Positions 47,698-59,232 of a stretch of DNA of 64,000 bases are shown here, in pieces (positions within the stretch are counted from its first letter, which is position 1; each line of letters opens with the position of its first letter). Position numbers and translations under genes: made by a program. The DNA comes from Distichodus sexfasciatus (taxonomy: Eukaryota; Chordata; Actinopteri; Characiformes; Distichodontidae), in the NCBI GenBank assembly GCA_032718565.1, contig JAVGVS010000828.1, positions 1-64,000 of the forward strand, in the 5' to 3' direction. The notes under the pieces are model-generated. The model was not told the origin of the DNA. It saw only the letters and a program-made list of their open reading frames with translations, and searched no databases.

Positions 47698-48423
47698 CTA
47701 AAAATTAAAATTGGCTGGCCCCTGAAAAGTCGACCCAGAAATAACGGGGGCTTTTGCATTTCCCGACACATTCACTGTGATTGCAGAAGTGCCCACTTTG
47801 CTGGCTGAAGAAGGGCCACGGCTGTCAGTTTCATCGGTGTTACGCTGTGCTGAAAAAAAAGTTGATTTTAATACGTAATTAGAGGATATGATATCATGAC
47901 TCCCTCCAATGCATTTAACCAAAAATGTGTTGTGGCAAAACAACCAAAATTCATCTGCATCCAAGTTTACCCTATGTAAGTCATTCTCTAAGTCACAGTA
48001 TGTTTTGGGCACCATGTATGAACTATAAATAAATATAGTTGTATTGTGCCTAGATAGAAAAACAAAATGCTGAGAAAAAATGATACTCAAAACCTGGTGG
48101 TAAACTAACATGTGGTTTACTTCGGATAGAACTAGTGAATGCAGGTTTTGCAGCATTGCAAGTTGCATCCTCGGTTCTCAGCAGTCATTCTGCTGAATCA
48201 TAGCCGAAGCCTTGCACAACAATGTCCTAACTTTCGGATCGCCGTGCTGAGCCACCATCAGCTCGACCAGATCATGCCTGTCTGCTCCCTCCAGTTTTGA
48301 CCGAGCAATGTGATCAAAACCTTTTGACACTCCTTTCCCCAGCTGAAATTTAAAGTTCTTAAATTCTTTATCCAGCAGATCTTCGAGGCAGTCCAGGAGC
48401 AGGCTGCGGATGGTGGCCATGCC
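47698..48423 (-). pseudogene. PYD-only gene, broken copy (PYD A)
   Basis: On the minus strand, the PYD exon (start codon 48420-48418) reads MATIRSLLLDCLEDLLDKEF and is open to a stop at 48178. Compared with PYD B, two bases are missing at QQND, giving a premature stop after 80 codons, and the splice donor that PYD B uses after its LAQ codons is mutated. The second exon (47849-47698) is still intact and ends with the linker motif (APVISGSTFQGPANFNF). It may still make a truncated PYD, or be dead. The upstream promoter looks better than that of PYD B. Confidence 0.7.
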
Positions 48424-48575
48424 CTGAGCGATCTTTGACGATCAACAAAATAGTGAATTTTGAAAAGTACTATTATAATAAAAAAGATTATAAGGGACAA
48501 AATACATCAAATTAAAATATCTATTTTTTATTCTTTTAAATAAAAAAAACTTACTGTTAAATAATTGTTACCTAC

Positions 48576-48735
48576 CTTAAAACGACTTGGGGAACTTGGC
48601 TCTGATCAAATGCACTCTGAATTTCGGGGCGTCACTTTATAGTTTCGTTTTCTCCGATTTCTAACTTCCTCATTTTTTCATCATGCGATGTACAGCACAT
48701 GCTATAGGAGCCCGGAAATGATGTACTGGTTTTAT
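48576..48735 (-). promoter_or_regulatory. ISRE-TATA promoter and untranslated exon of PYD A
   Basis: On the minus strand, GAGAAAACGAAACT (48654-48641) is a perfect ISRE (GAAANNGAAACT) abutting TATAAAG (48641-48635). A probable untranslated exon follows and ends at a GTAGGT donor (exon edge 48576). The block is homologous to 51780-51940 upstream of PYD B. Confidence 0.6.
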
Positions 48736-49279
48736 AATGCTGCTGCCTACTGCCCCACCTACCACTCATACATTAACTGCTAAACAACTTACCGTCCTGG
48801 TGTCTTAGTTTCAGAGTTTGTTTTTACGCGATACATTCCACATTTGCTGTGGTAATTAAACTGATGATCTGAACCTAAAACGTATAATCTTCAATATGTG
48901 GTTTGTTTCTTATTTTGTAGCTAATTATATTTGAATGAATGTATTTAATACTCATTTAGTATTTTTTACAGTGCTTCACTGTTATTCTAGTAGGCCTTTT
49001 ATTCGTTCTGCTGTGTCCTTAGCCTACCCTTTAAGAACAGCCAAGTAACAAACTAGAAACTCCTTCTGGAGATTTTGAGAATATGCTATCAAACCCCTGA
49101 ATGAACAGGCAGGTAAAAACATATTGATAAGTAGAAAAATGGGTGATTGTACTAATTATGGTAGAAAGTGATGTCCAGACAAGACACCAAAAGTCACAAA
49201 AGCTTTAAAATTAGTTATAATTGAGTATCATAGTAAAGATGAAAATGAAACATCATAGCATAACATTCTTTGAGAACTC
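48736..49279. other. spacer between the PYD copies
   Basis: AT-rich unique sequence; no gene or recognised repeat is seen. Confidence 0.4.
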
Positions 49280-49447
49280 AAGAGCCGCGGTGGTGCAGTG
49301 GTTAGCGCAGATGCCTCACAGTGACAAGGTCCTGGCTGAACCCTATGGTTGGCCCTCGGGCCTCTCTGTGTGGAGTTTGCATGCTCTCCCCATGTTCATG
49401 TGGGTTTACTCCGGGTGCTCCGGTTTCCTCCTCACGATCTAAAGGCA
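49280..49447 (+). repeat. tRNA-derived SINE, third family
   Basis: The head reads GCGGTGGTGCAGTGGTTAGC and the body GTGTGGAGTTTGCATGCTCT, then CCGGGTGCTCCGGTTTCC. This combination is a well-known dispersed fish repeat. It sits at the outer edge of the duplicated PYD block. Confidence 0.75.
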
Positions 49448-49955
49448 TGCCACTATAAGTGAATTATGACGTCTGAAATAGCAATCTGCCATATTGGAAT
49501 GGTCAAGATAATGGTCAATGCAGTATTCAGTTTGAAACAGTCTCTTGTCATTGAAGCTGGAAGCAGAAATATGTTGAGACTTGTATTTAAGTAGCGAAAG
49601 TTAAACAGTTTAAAAGTAGATTATTGTCTGTGTCCTGTTAGTTTTTTTCTTGCTTTATTTAATAATAGTAAATAGTTTGGTAATTTCCTATTAACTCTGC
49701 GGTGGAAACTTAATTACTGTCAACTTATTCTAAATAAGCATTCTCACATCACATTTTCTGTTTATTGTGCTAGATACAATTGTATAGGATCCAATGTTAC
49801 TCACTCAAAATGTAAAAAGGAAATGAAATGTGTTGTAAATTATTTCTGAATTATGAAACAAAAAAAGTCATAGTTATTAGTATTGTACTTTAATAAGAAA
49901 TCCAATATGACAATTTCGAATTTCATTGTTTAAAAACAACTTTCCCCTTTCACCT

Positions 49956-50683
49956 CTAAAAATTAAAAGTTGTTGGCCCTTGAAAAGTCGAGCCAGAAAA
50001 AACGGGGGCTTTTGCATTTCCTGACACATTCACTCTGATTCCAGAAGTGCCCACATTGCTGGCTGAAGAAGAGCCACGGCTGTCAGTTTCATCGGTGTTA
50101 CGCTGTTCTGAAAAAAAGTTGATTTTAATATGTAATTAGAGGATATGATATCATGACTCCCTCCAATGCATTTAACCAAAAATGTGTTGTGGCAAAACAA
50201 CCAAATTCATCTGCATCCAAATTTGCCCTATATAGTCATTTTTCTAAGTCACAGTATGTTTGGGCACCATGTATGAACTATAAATAAATATAGTTGTGTA
50301 CCCTAGATCAAGAAAAACAAAACGCTGAGAAAAAATGAGACTCAAAACCTGGGGGTAAATAACATGTGAAAAGTTTTACTTCGGATAGAACTAGTGAATG
50401 CAAGTTTACCTTGTGCAAGTTCCTTCTTCAGTTTCTCAGCAAGATCATTCTGCTGAATCTGCTTGAGCACTTGCACAACAATGTCCCCAACTTCCGGAAT
50501 GCCGTACTGATCCACCATCAGCCGGACCAGATCATGACGCCGTTCCGCTCCCTCCAGTTTAGACCGAGCAATGGGATCAAAACCTTTTGACACTCCTTTC
50601 TCCAGCTGATATTTAAAGTTCTTGAAGTCTTCATTACCCAGTTCATCAAAGTAATTCAGGAGAAGGCTGGGGATGGTGGCCAT
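49956..50683 (-). CDS. PYD-only protein with NLR-type linker tail (PYD B)
   Basis: Minus-strand exons 50683-50410 and 50107-49956 join in frame to 141 aa. Exon 1 is a pyrin (PAAD/DAPIN) domain of about 90 aa (LLLNYFDELGNEDFKNFKYQ, then LEGAERRHDLVRLMV and QIQQNDLAEKL). Exon 2 is a short linker (GISVxV-like, ending APVFSGSTFQGPTTFNF) with an immediate stop. The same linker precedes FISNA-NACHT in NLR A and NLR B. PYD proteins join ASC-type death-fold assemblies in the cytosol; a PYD without an effector domain would be expected to act as a decoy or a small adaptor. An untranslated first exon lies near 51785-51850. Confidence 0.75.
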
Positions 50684-50879
50684 TTCATGTTACTCTAAAA
50701 ATACAATTTAGATAAAAACTTGGTTTAAATACAGCTATAACATAACATACAGGATCCAAATGTATTGTTTCTAAATAATGGTGGGTGTTGAAATAAATTA
50801 GTTTATCTTATAGATGGCCACATTAAACCTTTAAAAATACAATGGAATCTTAAATGCAATGTTTGTGGGAAAATATGGT

Positions 50880-51066
50880 GCATCTTAATACTCTAATTCA
50901 GGATTTGGATAATTTTGGGATGGTTTCTAAATTCAGGAACAGTGTCCCTGGACCACCTTTGGTTAAGGGTCTTGCTCAGAGACCTAATTATAATAATGCT
51001 GGAGGCAGGATTCGAATCCACAACCTCTTGATCCAGAGGCTAGTATCCTAACCACTGAATCACCAC
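50880..51066 (-). repeat. tRNA-derived SINE, second family, in PYD B 5' intron
   Basis: It contains GGTTAAGGGTCTTGCTCAGA and GGATTCGAATCCACAACCTC, then TTGATCCAGAGG. The corresponding intron of PYD A lacks it, so it inserted after the duplication or was lost from PYD A. Confidence 0.65.
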
Positions 51067-51784
51067 CACCTCACCTTTATGGTGTTTAGACAATGACAAA
51101 TAATTACTCATTAAATTAAAATTGACTGCAGACAGTTAAAACCGGAAGATTTCATATAGTTATAATAGCACCATAAGAATCACACAAGACGTTTAACAGC
51201 CCAATCAGAAAGAGAATAACATTTTTTTGGCTTTGAATTTGAATTTAGTTCACTTGCTATCAAACACATTGAAATAAAGCAGCAGGCCACGTAAATCTGG
51301 AAATGCAACTGCTGACGGCCACAGCAGGAACAGAAACAAAATTACATTGAGAAATCCAGATGTTCAGGAAATGGAATTAAAAGAGCGAATAAACACATAG
51401 CATTGAAATATTTGATATTATTATTATTTTTATTATTCAAATTATTGTTTATTTTAGGGAGCGTAATGTACGGAGCGTGTAGGTAGCGTGTATGTAGAGT
51501 TTTGTATACCCTCCTTTATGCCCTGGTTTGACGCAGGTCTCCCTAAACTGTTAGATTTTGGAGAAATGTGTGCAGTTATGTCAATACATGGGGTAAAATA
51601 CTTCATTGCAAAATACCACAAAACTGATACCAAATAACTTGCTAGTCTGAACAGTTTCGTTTGCTGTTTGTAACACTTGTTTACTGCATAAGAAACATCT
51701 GTTGTGCCAGAAGCGATGTAAACGGTTCTGGAAACAACTAAAGAATATGACAAAAAAATAACAGTCGAATTACTTGCCACTTAC

Positions 51785-51940
51785 CTTAAAACAATTTTAC
51801 CTTTGGATTTTTGGAACTTGGCTTTGATCGAATGAACCGTGGCTTTCGCCACTTCGTCCAATTTCCAACTTACAACTTCCTTCATTCCGAGGTTCATTCC
51901 ACAATGTACACGCTGTAGGAGCCAAGAAATGACGTACTGA
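51785..51940 (-). promoter_or_regulatory. untranslated exon and promoter of PYD B
   Basis: This block aligns with the PYD A promoter block (shared AGCCAAGTTCC and GGAAGTTGTAAGTTGGAAAT-type pieces on the minus strand). The position of the ISRE reads GGACGAAGTGGCGAAAGCCA, so the ISRE is lost or diverged, and there is no TATAAA. Confidence 0.45.
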
Positions 51941-53639
51941 TTTCTTTTTTTTATCAAAATGTCATTTAGTAATGTTGAGATGTCAAGTTCATTACAAACT
52001 TTATTCCAATGTTGCATATACTTACATATTTCACAGATTACGAAGATCTTTTAAGTGTAAACGGTTAAGGTTTTTTTTTCTGTAGATTTAGGCTCCCTCT
52101 TGTGGCTTTGTGGCTTCTCGAAGTTTGCAGAAGATACAAAAATCTTGCTCTGAACAATCGGAATTATTTTGGCTAGAAAACAGTAAAGCAAATCACAGTA
52201 GGTCATAAATTAAGATGTTTTAAGGGGTTTGTAAGTTTATAATCTTATAAGCAAGACTTTTTGAATAGATGACAGAAAATAAAGTCTTGTAAGATGTTTG
52301 TAAGAGAAACCTATTTGATGATGGTAACCCCTAATAATCAGGATTGGCCAATATAAATGGTCTTGCATTTCCCTTTAACAAAGTTGAGAAGAAAATAAAC
52401 ATTTTAGTTGATTTCATTTTAAATGGTTTTATACAGATACACTATAAAAAGAGCCTTAATGAAATGCAATGTGTGTGTATATATCGTAAGTGTAAAAGAC
52501 ACAAGTCGTAAAAACTCAAGAATACACTTACCTTTTATTCAGAAAAGCACATTATGTTTGAAACATCTGTCACATTTGGAACATAAAATAGTGTTATTCA
52601 TGCTATTAATGTCATCTGAAATAAATATTGTTCTTAAATGTTTAACAATGTCTTAAATTCCTTTTAACCACCGAACATTTTCTATACTTTGGAAAGAAAA
52701 GAATATTTCAACATAGGAAACACGTATATATGGTTTTAATATGATTGTATCATGTTAAAAGTGTAATTCCATCTCATGTAAATATTTTTATGAAGAAAGA
52801 TATTTAAGATTTTGATTGAATGTCTACAACATTGACACAGTTACCACATATATACAGATTTAGGACGCAGATTTGCTTCCTTAATTGAACTAACATAGTT
52901 TAGAATGTAAAAAAAAAGTCCTATTTGGACATTTGTGAGCTGAGATTAAGACTAATCTTGTATTCTTAGGCTTTACAGATTAATATATACAGATTAAATG
53001 TCTTGAACACAAACTTCATCTTAGAAACATGGGGTCATTAAAAAGAAAAAAAAAAAACAAGTTTTAAAGAGTAAATATCACCCAGTTGGTCACAAGACCA
53101 AAATCACAGAATGCAGGATTGCACTTTGTGTGTCACTACATGCTGAAGTTGCCAGTCAAAACATATATAACCACTTTGATACACGACAAGTTCACTAAGT
53201 TGTGAGTTAATCTCACAAATGTCTAGTTCTTCCTGATGTCCCAAACGTCAGCCTATAACCCTTATCCATACTTAAGCCTCATTGTGATTAGTCAGTAGTT
53301 CTATTTATACCTTCTTCTACTTCTTCTACTTTTTTGTCAACAGCTGAAATATTATTTTCCCACTTCTTTTTCAGTCATTTCCTTCTAGGGAAAATTTAAA
53401 GCTAGGTCATGAGAACATTAGCTCTCCTTTTTATGTTTTTCATCTTGTCATCTCTTTTTTTGTAACACACAGGAATCATAAAATTTCTTGAGGAATTGCC
53501 TGTTTACTTTAAAGACCTTGATAATTAATGCTAATAAAGCACAGAAGCTGTCCAAGTCCAATCCAAAAAGAACAGACACTCTCAGATGTACCTCAGTGAT
53601 CATTTTGACATTCTGACATCAGAAAGAGCTTTTGTTATC
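51941..53639. other. intergenic, AT-rich
   Basis: I see no gene or recognised repeat. The right end is probably the 3' UTR of the minus-strand nxnl1 gene. Confidence 0.4.
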
Positions 53640-56061
53640 TCAACCCCAAGGCCCTCCCCCTCCATCATTCTCATCATCCTCCCCGTCCTCGTCATCATCC
53701 TCCCCTTTTTTCTTTTTCTTCTTCTTCTTTTTCTTCTTGTCGTCAACCTTATACTTGAGCCTGCGGATCGGGTCGGTGACGCTGCGCATTTTGCTCTCGT
53801 CAAAATCCTCGTTCATCATGAAGTTTCTGTCGATGAGCTCGGCCCCCTCTTGCCAGTTTCGGAAGCAGTCTGTTCCAAGTGTGCAAATCTCCTTCACTGC
53901 GTTTGCAGAGAGGACAGAACAGTCGGGACGCAAAACCACCACCGTTGGTAGATCCTCCACTTCAAACATAACGCCCAGCTCCCTGGGGTGGGAAAAAAGA
54001 CAAAATCACTATGTATCTGTGTAGGTTCCAGGGAGTCCAGGATATTGTCATTTTGAGACCTTGAAGCAAAAGCAACATGACTTCTTTTAAGATTCTTGAA
54101 TAAGGTGATGGATCTCCAGGAGTGTTTCAGACAGCTTATCATCTAAGTACAACAGAGCGAGTCAACAACCACTTTTAAGGTGACCACCACACTAGAGGAT
54201 ATACAGTATACCTGCGACTCGCCATCAGATTTTTGTGACTGAACAAGCCTTTTTGATTAGAGGTGAATCATTTTCAAGAACCTCAAAAGAAGTCATTTCA
54301 ACATGCTGAAATCTACACTCAGCAAAATCTAATCTAATCTAAATCTTCTCTTCAGTCTTAAAGTGGGTGAAATTGTGTAGTTGTGAAGACAGCACAAAAC
54401 ACAGTGCACCGCAACCAAATGTGACCTCTGCGTTTGACCCACCCATAAAGGAGCTGAAGACAGCTTTGGAGCAGTGCCAGGGGAGCAGTGCTTGGGGGTG
54501 GTACCTTGTTTACAGTGGCACCATTACGTGTGCGGGAACTGACGACGCTCCGATCACGGGCAAAATTTCCTGACCGTTACACTAGTAAATGCCCCATAGC
54601 TTAAGCTGGCCTGAAAAGTACTTAAGTGATAAGCTGTCCAGCAGAAACACTCCTGAAGATCCATCACATCACAATCCTCATCAGGCAGCTAATCAAGCAA
54701 GAGGTGTTCGAAACAGCAACAGTAGATTAATCCCAGATCTCAGGAAACCTGGGTGAAAGCCAAAATTTGTGCCACCTCGTTCAAGCTTCTGCTGGTCAAG
54801 AGTTTATGTGAGGTGAAGTAAGGCTTTTGAAATATTTCTACAAACTGATCTCTACTTGCAATTTGCACTTTACATATTACTCTTACACATTACTGAAAAA
54901 AAGTGTACATGCTTCTTGATGTATGGAACGTCCCTATCCTTGTTAAACTGCTGCTGCGTCTGTTTATATCCATTAAGTGTTGATGCTTTATTTCCACTCT
55001 TGCCTGGTGCAAATAAAATCACAGATTATGATGCTTGGACATTGTGGAGCGTTGTTTGAGACTGTTGACATGTATGGTGAGATTTCCAGGATGTCTTCAC
55101 ATATTCAGGAATTTGAGTACGAAAAAAACCCAATTGGAATATGTGGTTTCTTTTTTTTCCATAAAAAAGAATGCAAAATGGGAAATTGGAAAATGATTCG
55201 TTAATAGCTTTTGGTTTTGCAAACAAATTTTTTTAAACATAACCTTGGTTTTGGATGAAAAACAAATGACAAAATGAGAATAATAATGAGAAAGAGTAAT
55301 GTAACAATACTTCAGTGATACATCAGTTCGATGATTACTGAGCCTGTAACACTGTCTCAAAATGATTTCAAGTTAATGTCTGGCTGAGCTCAGAAATAAA
55401 AAATTGGGGTATTGGCAGACGTTGTATTGTTATCCATTGAAAAAATAGAACATTACTTCTCTTCCTCCTGATATATGACTGTATCTCAAATCTCAACAAA
55501 AACTCGCTTTAATACTACTTTTCGGTAGCTTTTGATTCAGTTAATTTGTGGAAATGTCATGTTTTTATGTATGTATACAGTTGTATAGCATGTTGTGTAG
55601 CGTTTTGTGAGGTCTGTTTGAGTGTCTTGAAATAAACTGTATTGTGATCATTTTTATTTATTGTATCGTGATGAAACTTGGGATTTACATTTCTGGTGAA
55701 GACCCCATCGGCGAAATGCTATTTTGTGATCTTACTTTCTGTATTGATCCTCATATGGCAGGAAGAGGCAACGCTTGGGCAGCTCCTTCAGGAACTTCTC
55801 CTGCTGGTCCTCTGAGGGATCCAGAGAGATGTAAAGCAGAACCAACTGGGCAGATCGTTCCACGTAAAATTCATCTGTCAGTCTTTTAAAGAAGTCTTTA
55901 AGTGTCGGGGCGAAATCTTGACACCTCTCACACTCCCCAGAACCGAAGAACAGCATGAGGATCCGGTTCTGGAGGCGGTTCTGGATCTCCCGCTCCGTGT
56001 CCAGCTCGTCCCTGTCCTTGTTGTTCTTCACTAAGACTTTGTCCAAAAAGAGGTCCACCAT
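53640..56061 (-). CDS. nxnl1: nucleoredoxin-like protein 1 (rod-derived cone viability factor)
   Basis: Minus-strand exons 56061-55736 and 53982-53640 join in frame (phase 2) to 222 aa, close to the 212 aa of human NXNL1. The thioredoxin-like fold includes ILMLFFGSGECERCQDFAP with a CxxC active site (CERC), then LKDFFKRLTDEFYV and LPTVVVLRPDC. The C terminus is a Lys run followed by an acidic and Gly-rich tail. In mammals the two-exon gene gives a long thioredoxin-like enzyme (RdCVFL) in photoreceptors and, by intron retention, a 109-aa secreted-type trophic factor (RdCVF). Here reading into the intron meets a stop at once (codons AGA AAG TAA), giving exactly 109 aa. The gene is not part of the immune families around it. 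The intron holds a SINE. Confidence 0.92.
54362..54590 (-). repeat. V-SINE-like copy in nxnl1 intron
   Basis: It contains AATGTGACCTCTGCGTTTGA and GCAGTGCTTGGGGGTGGTAC. It is in the same orientation as nxnl1 transcription. Confidence 0.7.
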
Positions 56062-58355
56062 GGCCAGCTCTGTCAGGGGTCAAATACGTGATTTTTTTAA
56101 ATTTAGAAAACAACACATTTTTGTATATTAATATAACAGCACTAATATTCTTTCATTTCCACCTCAAACCTGAATTGTTGAAGTTTTCCTTACTTCATTT
56201 TGTGAATTTATAATTTTTTTCCAGATCAACTTATTTAAATAAACAAATACATATTTCACACATAGCATTCTCCAACAGTGTGCTGACATTTTTGCAACAC
56301 ATTGCCTGTATGTTTCTACGTTGTAGATATGATTTGATTAGTTAGGTTAACACTTCAACTACTTTAACTTAAAACAATCGTTTATGCGATTTCAGAGATT
56401 TCAGTGTTTCGCAGAAATTAAAAATTGAAGATGCCATATTAACTTAAAACTTGTGACTTCAGCTATGTTTAAAAGAGAATGTGTTAGTACACCACTCAAA
56501 ACGGAAAAAATAACTGACTAACTAAATGAATAAGTCAAATGAATGCCTTAAAGTTTCAAAATCCAATTGTATATTCTGATTATTCATTATTTTAAGACTA
56601 TTTTTAGCTGTGTATTGCCATCTTTAAAAAAGCTGTTTGGTCTTTCACCTAGAATTTTAACTTCTACATGAATGTTATATCTGATTTATCTATAAGATGT
56701 TGTATATTACTGGAAATAACCACAGTTTGTTAAAAAGTACAAAGCACAAATAACTGAAGTAAATAAAGTAATCATGTTAATTATGTAATCTTTTTACAGT
56801 AATGCAAACCAGCCCATCTTACTGTTTCTTTCAGCCAAACAAACTCAATAATAGATTTTTGCTGCCCTTAGCTTCACTTGCTAAATTGTCTAGAATTTTC
56901 TTACCTTTTGGTATCGAAGCTCAGATGAAATACCTTTGGAGTAAGTCCTTTAGAAAGGCTAACTTCATGTACCTCCCTTCTTCACTTCTTACAAGCTGGA
57001 ACACCAAACCTGCAGTACGTTCCTCTCGATCTAAGTGTGCTGAGTGCTGTTAGAGATTAAAAGGGTAAATCCATACAGCAGACAGAGTTGAGTGTCAACT
57101 AACACCCAAGAGAAAGGGGCAGTCCATCTGCATTCAGGACAGCTCTCAGACCAATAAACCTCCCTGCACTCTAATCCCAATTACCATTGGAGGGAGACTA
57201 TGGCACATGGACAGACTCTAAAACCTCAGAAAAGGTTTTGATACATCCCTTATATTAGGTGTACTTCTAAATGTAACGCAATAAAGAGCGATGCAAGTGA
57301 TTGCTCTTGCAGGAATGTCGCTATTGCATCAGAAAGTACATTGCTGGAGAGGTGAATGCATGAAGTATTTAAATCAATTCATTTAAGATAATAAGAGCAT
57401 GTGAGGAAACCTGTTGCTTGTGCAATTCAGGAATAAAAGCTCTTACTTGTCTGCTCATTAAAACAATCACTTTTCTTGATTTTCATGTATATGTACAGTA
57501 TATGTGTATGTCCTTCTCTCCAATTTTCTTGGTTAAAGGATTGTGACAAATGTTGTCAAAGGTCCTGTAAGCTGCCTTGGTTCCAAAAATAAACCAGGAG
57601 CTTAATCCAATACAGGGATAGTGAGAGTGAGGGAGTGAGGGAGGGGAGAAAGAGAGAAGCGAAAGTGGATTTAAAAGGGATGAAAGCATGTTCACCCGTC
57701 CATTAACACACATGAAACCTTGTTTACTATGTTGGAATTCATATTTTCTATCTGTCATTACTTCCTTGCTTACACACAGATAGAGCAAGGAACTTATTTC
57801 GTGGGAACTTAGAACAGGAACTGATGTTATATTATGCTATCCTGTAATGCAACAGTGAGATTAATTTCAGAATTAAGTGTGAAGTCCACTATATGGCAAA
57901 AATGGTTAGACTGATAATGTCTCCATAATTTTAACCTTTTGGTGTTTTGCTGATAAAATTGCATTATTTTTGTTTTCCAAGTTTATTTCTTTGTCACTAC
58001 TGACCACCGCACAAATAAAGCAGTTCTTAGAAAAGCCACAGAGAGGAGCCATTTACGCTTGTTCGTCAGATAAAAAGTGGTGATTTCATCTCTTACCCAA
58101 AGCATCTACAGCATTCTAATTTTACACAGTGATTAATTTTGGGGTGTGAAAGTTGTGGGAGGGACTGTGAGTTTGAGCAACTGCACATTTTAGAGCAAGA
58201 GGAAGTCACAAAAACAGAGACAACTGAAGGCAGACATGAAAAGAGGAACATCATTTTCAGCTTCATTTTTGTAATTGTTTTCATTTCGATTGATACATTT
58301 CTGTCTTCAGAAACTTTTTAACATAGAGGACTACTTATGTGAACAGCACTTCAGT
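56062..58355. promoter_or_regulatory. intergenic; nxnl1 and gene 6 5' flanks
   Basis: This is a divergent intergenic region (nxnl1 leftward, receptor gene 6 rightward). AGAGGAAGT (58198-58206), a PU.1-like box, lies about 150 bp upstream of the gene 6 ATG. A GA-rich stretch lies near 57620-57660. No exon is seen. Confidence 0.4.
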
Positions 58356-58917
58356 ATGAAGGTCCTCTCATCTTCACTTGGCCTACCAGATCTCAGGTAA
58401 GTTTATCTCCTGCATTTATTCCAAAATTACATTCACCAACATCATTTGAATATTTCATATAGAATATGTTTCAAACTTTCAATAGCTGCCAGTTTTAAAT
58501 ATGTTAATGCAGAACCTGTGAAGCAGCAGCTCAATCAGTGTTTATTACAGAAATATCAATCAGGAACTTTGATTTCACTGGCAGGTCAGGTGAGATGTTT
58601 AAATGTGATTGGCTGGGTGAAGGAGGCAGCATCACCATCAATCAAGTATAAGAAGCTAAAAAACAAGGAGAGAAAAGGTTAAATATTTTTTGTCCACTAC
58701 TACATTCTGACTGTTCCGACAATTTAAAACTCTGTCTACAGAAAACACTGGTTCATTCAGAGAGAGTTTCTTTATATGACACTCCTGGAGGTTTTACAGT
58801 CTTCTTCAGACAGCTGAGTTTACAGGACGCTGGAATATATCATTGTGGAGAGCTTGCAGCATGGAGTAATCAAGTCATCCTGAAAGTGAAATCAGGTGAG
58901 CACCTTTACACGTTTCT

Positions 58918-59040
58918 TTTACATTTACGTATTTAGAAGATGTTTATGCAGAGAGCCACTTCCACTCCTAATTTCAAGAACAGCCTTCCTGAGAGCCGCT
59001 TGGGGTTAAGAGTCCTGCTCAGGGACCCAGTGGTGGTAGT
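58918..59040 (-). repeat. tRNA-derived SINE fragment, second family
   Basis: It contains ACATTTACGTATTTAGAAGA and GGGGTTAAGAGTCCTGCTCA. The head is missing because another SINE follows. Confidence 0.5.
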
Positions 59041-59053
59041 GGATGTAGGGAAT

Positions 59054-59232
59054 AACTTACTCATGAGTACCTCAATAGTACCTTTACATGTCTGGTATTC
59101 AAACCGGCGACCTTCCCATCACAGGGCGAGTTCCCTAACCACTGCTTCTTCACAGATGGATCACATGCAGAGGTCACAATTGCTAGATACTATGTGCTGT
59201 GGAGTATCCACAATGACAAACAATAATCACTT
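59054..59232. repeat. V-SINE-like fold-back pair in gene 6
   Basis: A minus 5' half (59054-59143: CATGAGTACCTCAATAGTAC, ending CCTAACCACTG) runs into a plus 3' half (59144-59232: CAGATGGATCACATGCAGAG, ending CACAATGACAAACAATAATC). It is a second example of joined opposite halves, as at 5941-6240. Confidence 0.6.

Noticed and set aside
51454..51780. 108-aa minus-strand ORF upstream of the PYD B exons
   Set aside because: It lies in the PYD B 5' intron, has no domain, no repeat in PYD A and no codon signal I could see.
53586..54024. Plus-strand ORFs rich in Ser/Pro/Phe over the nxnl1 second exon
   Set aside because: They are antisense shadows of the Lys- and acid-rich C terminus of nxnl1, with no splice or homology support.
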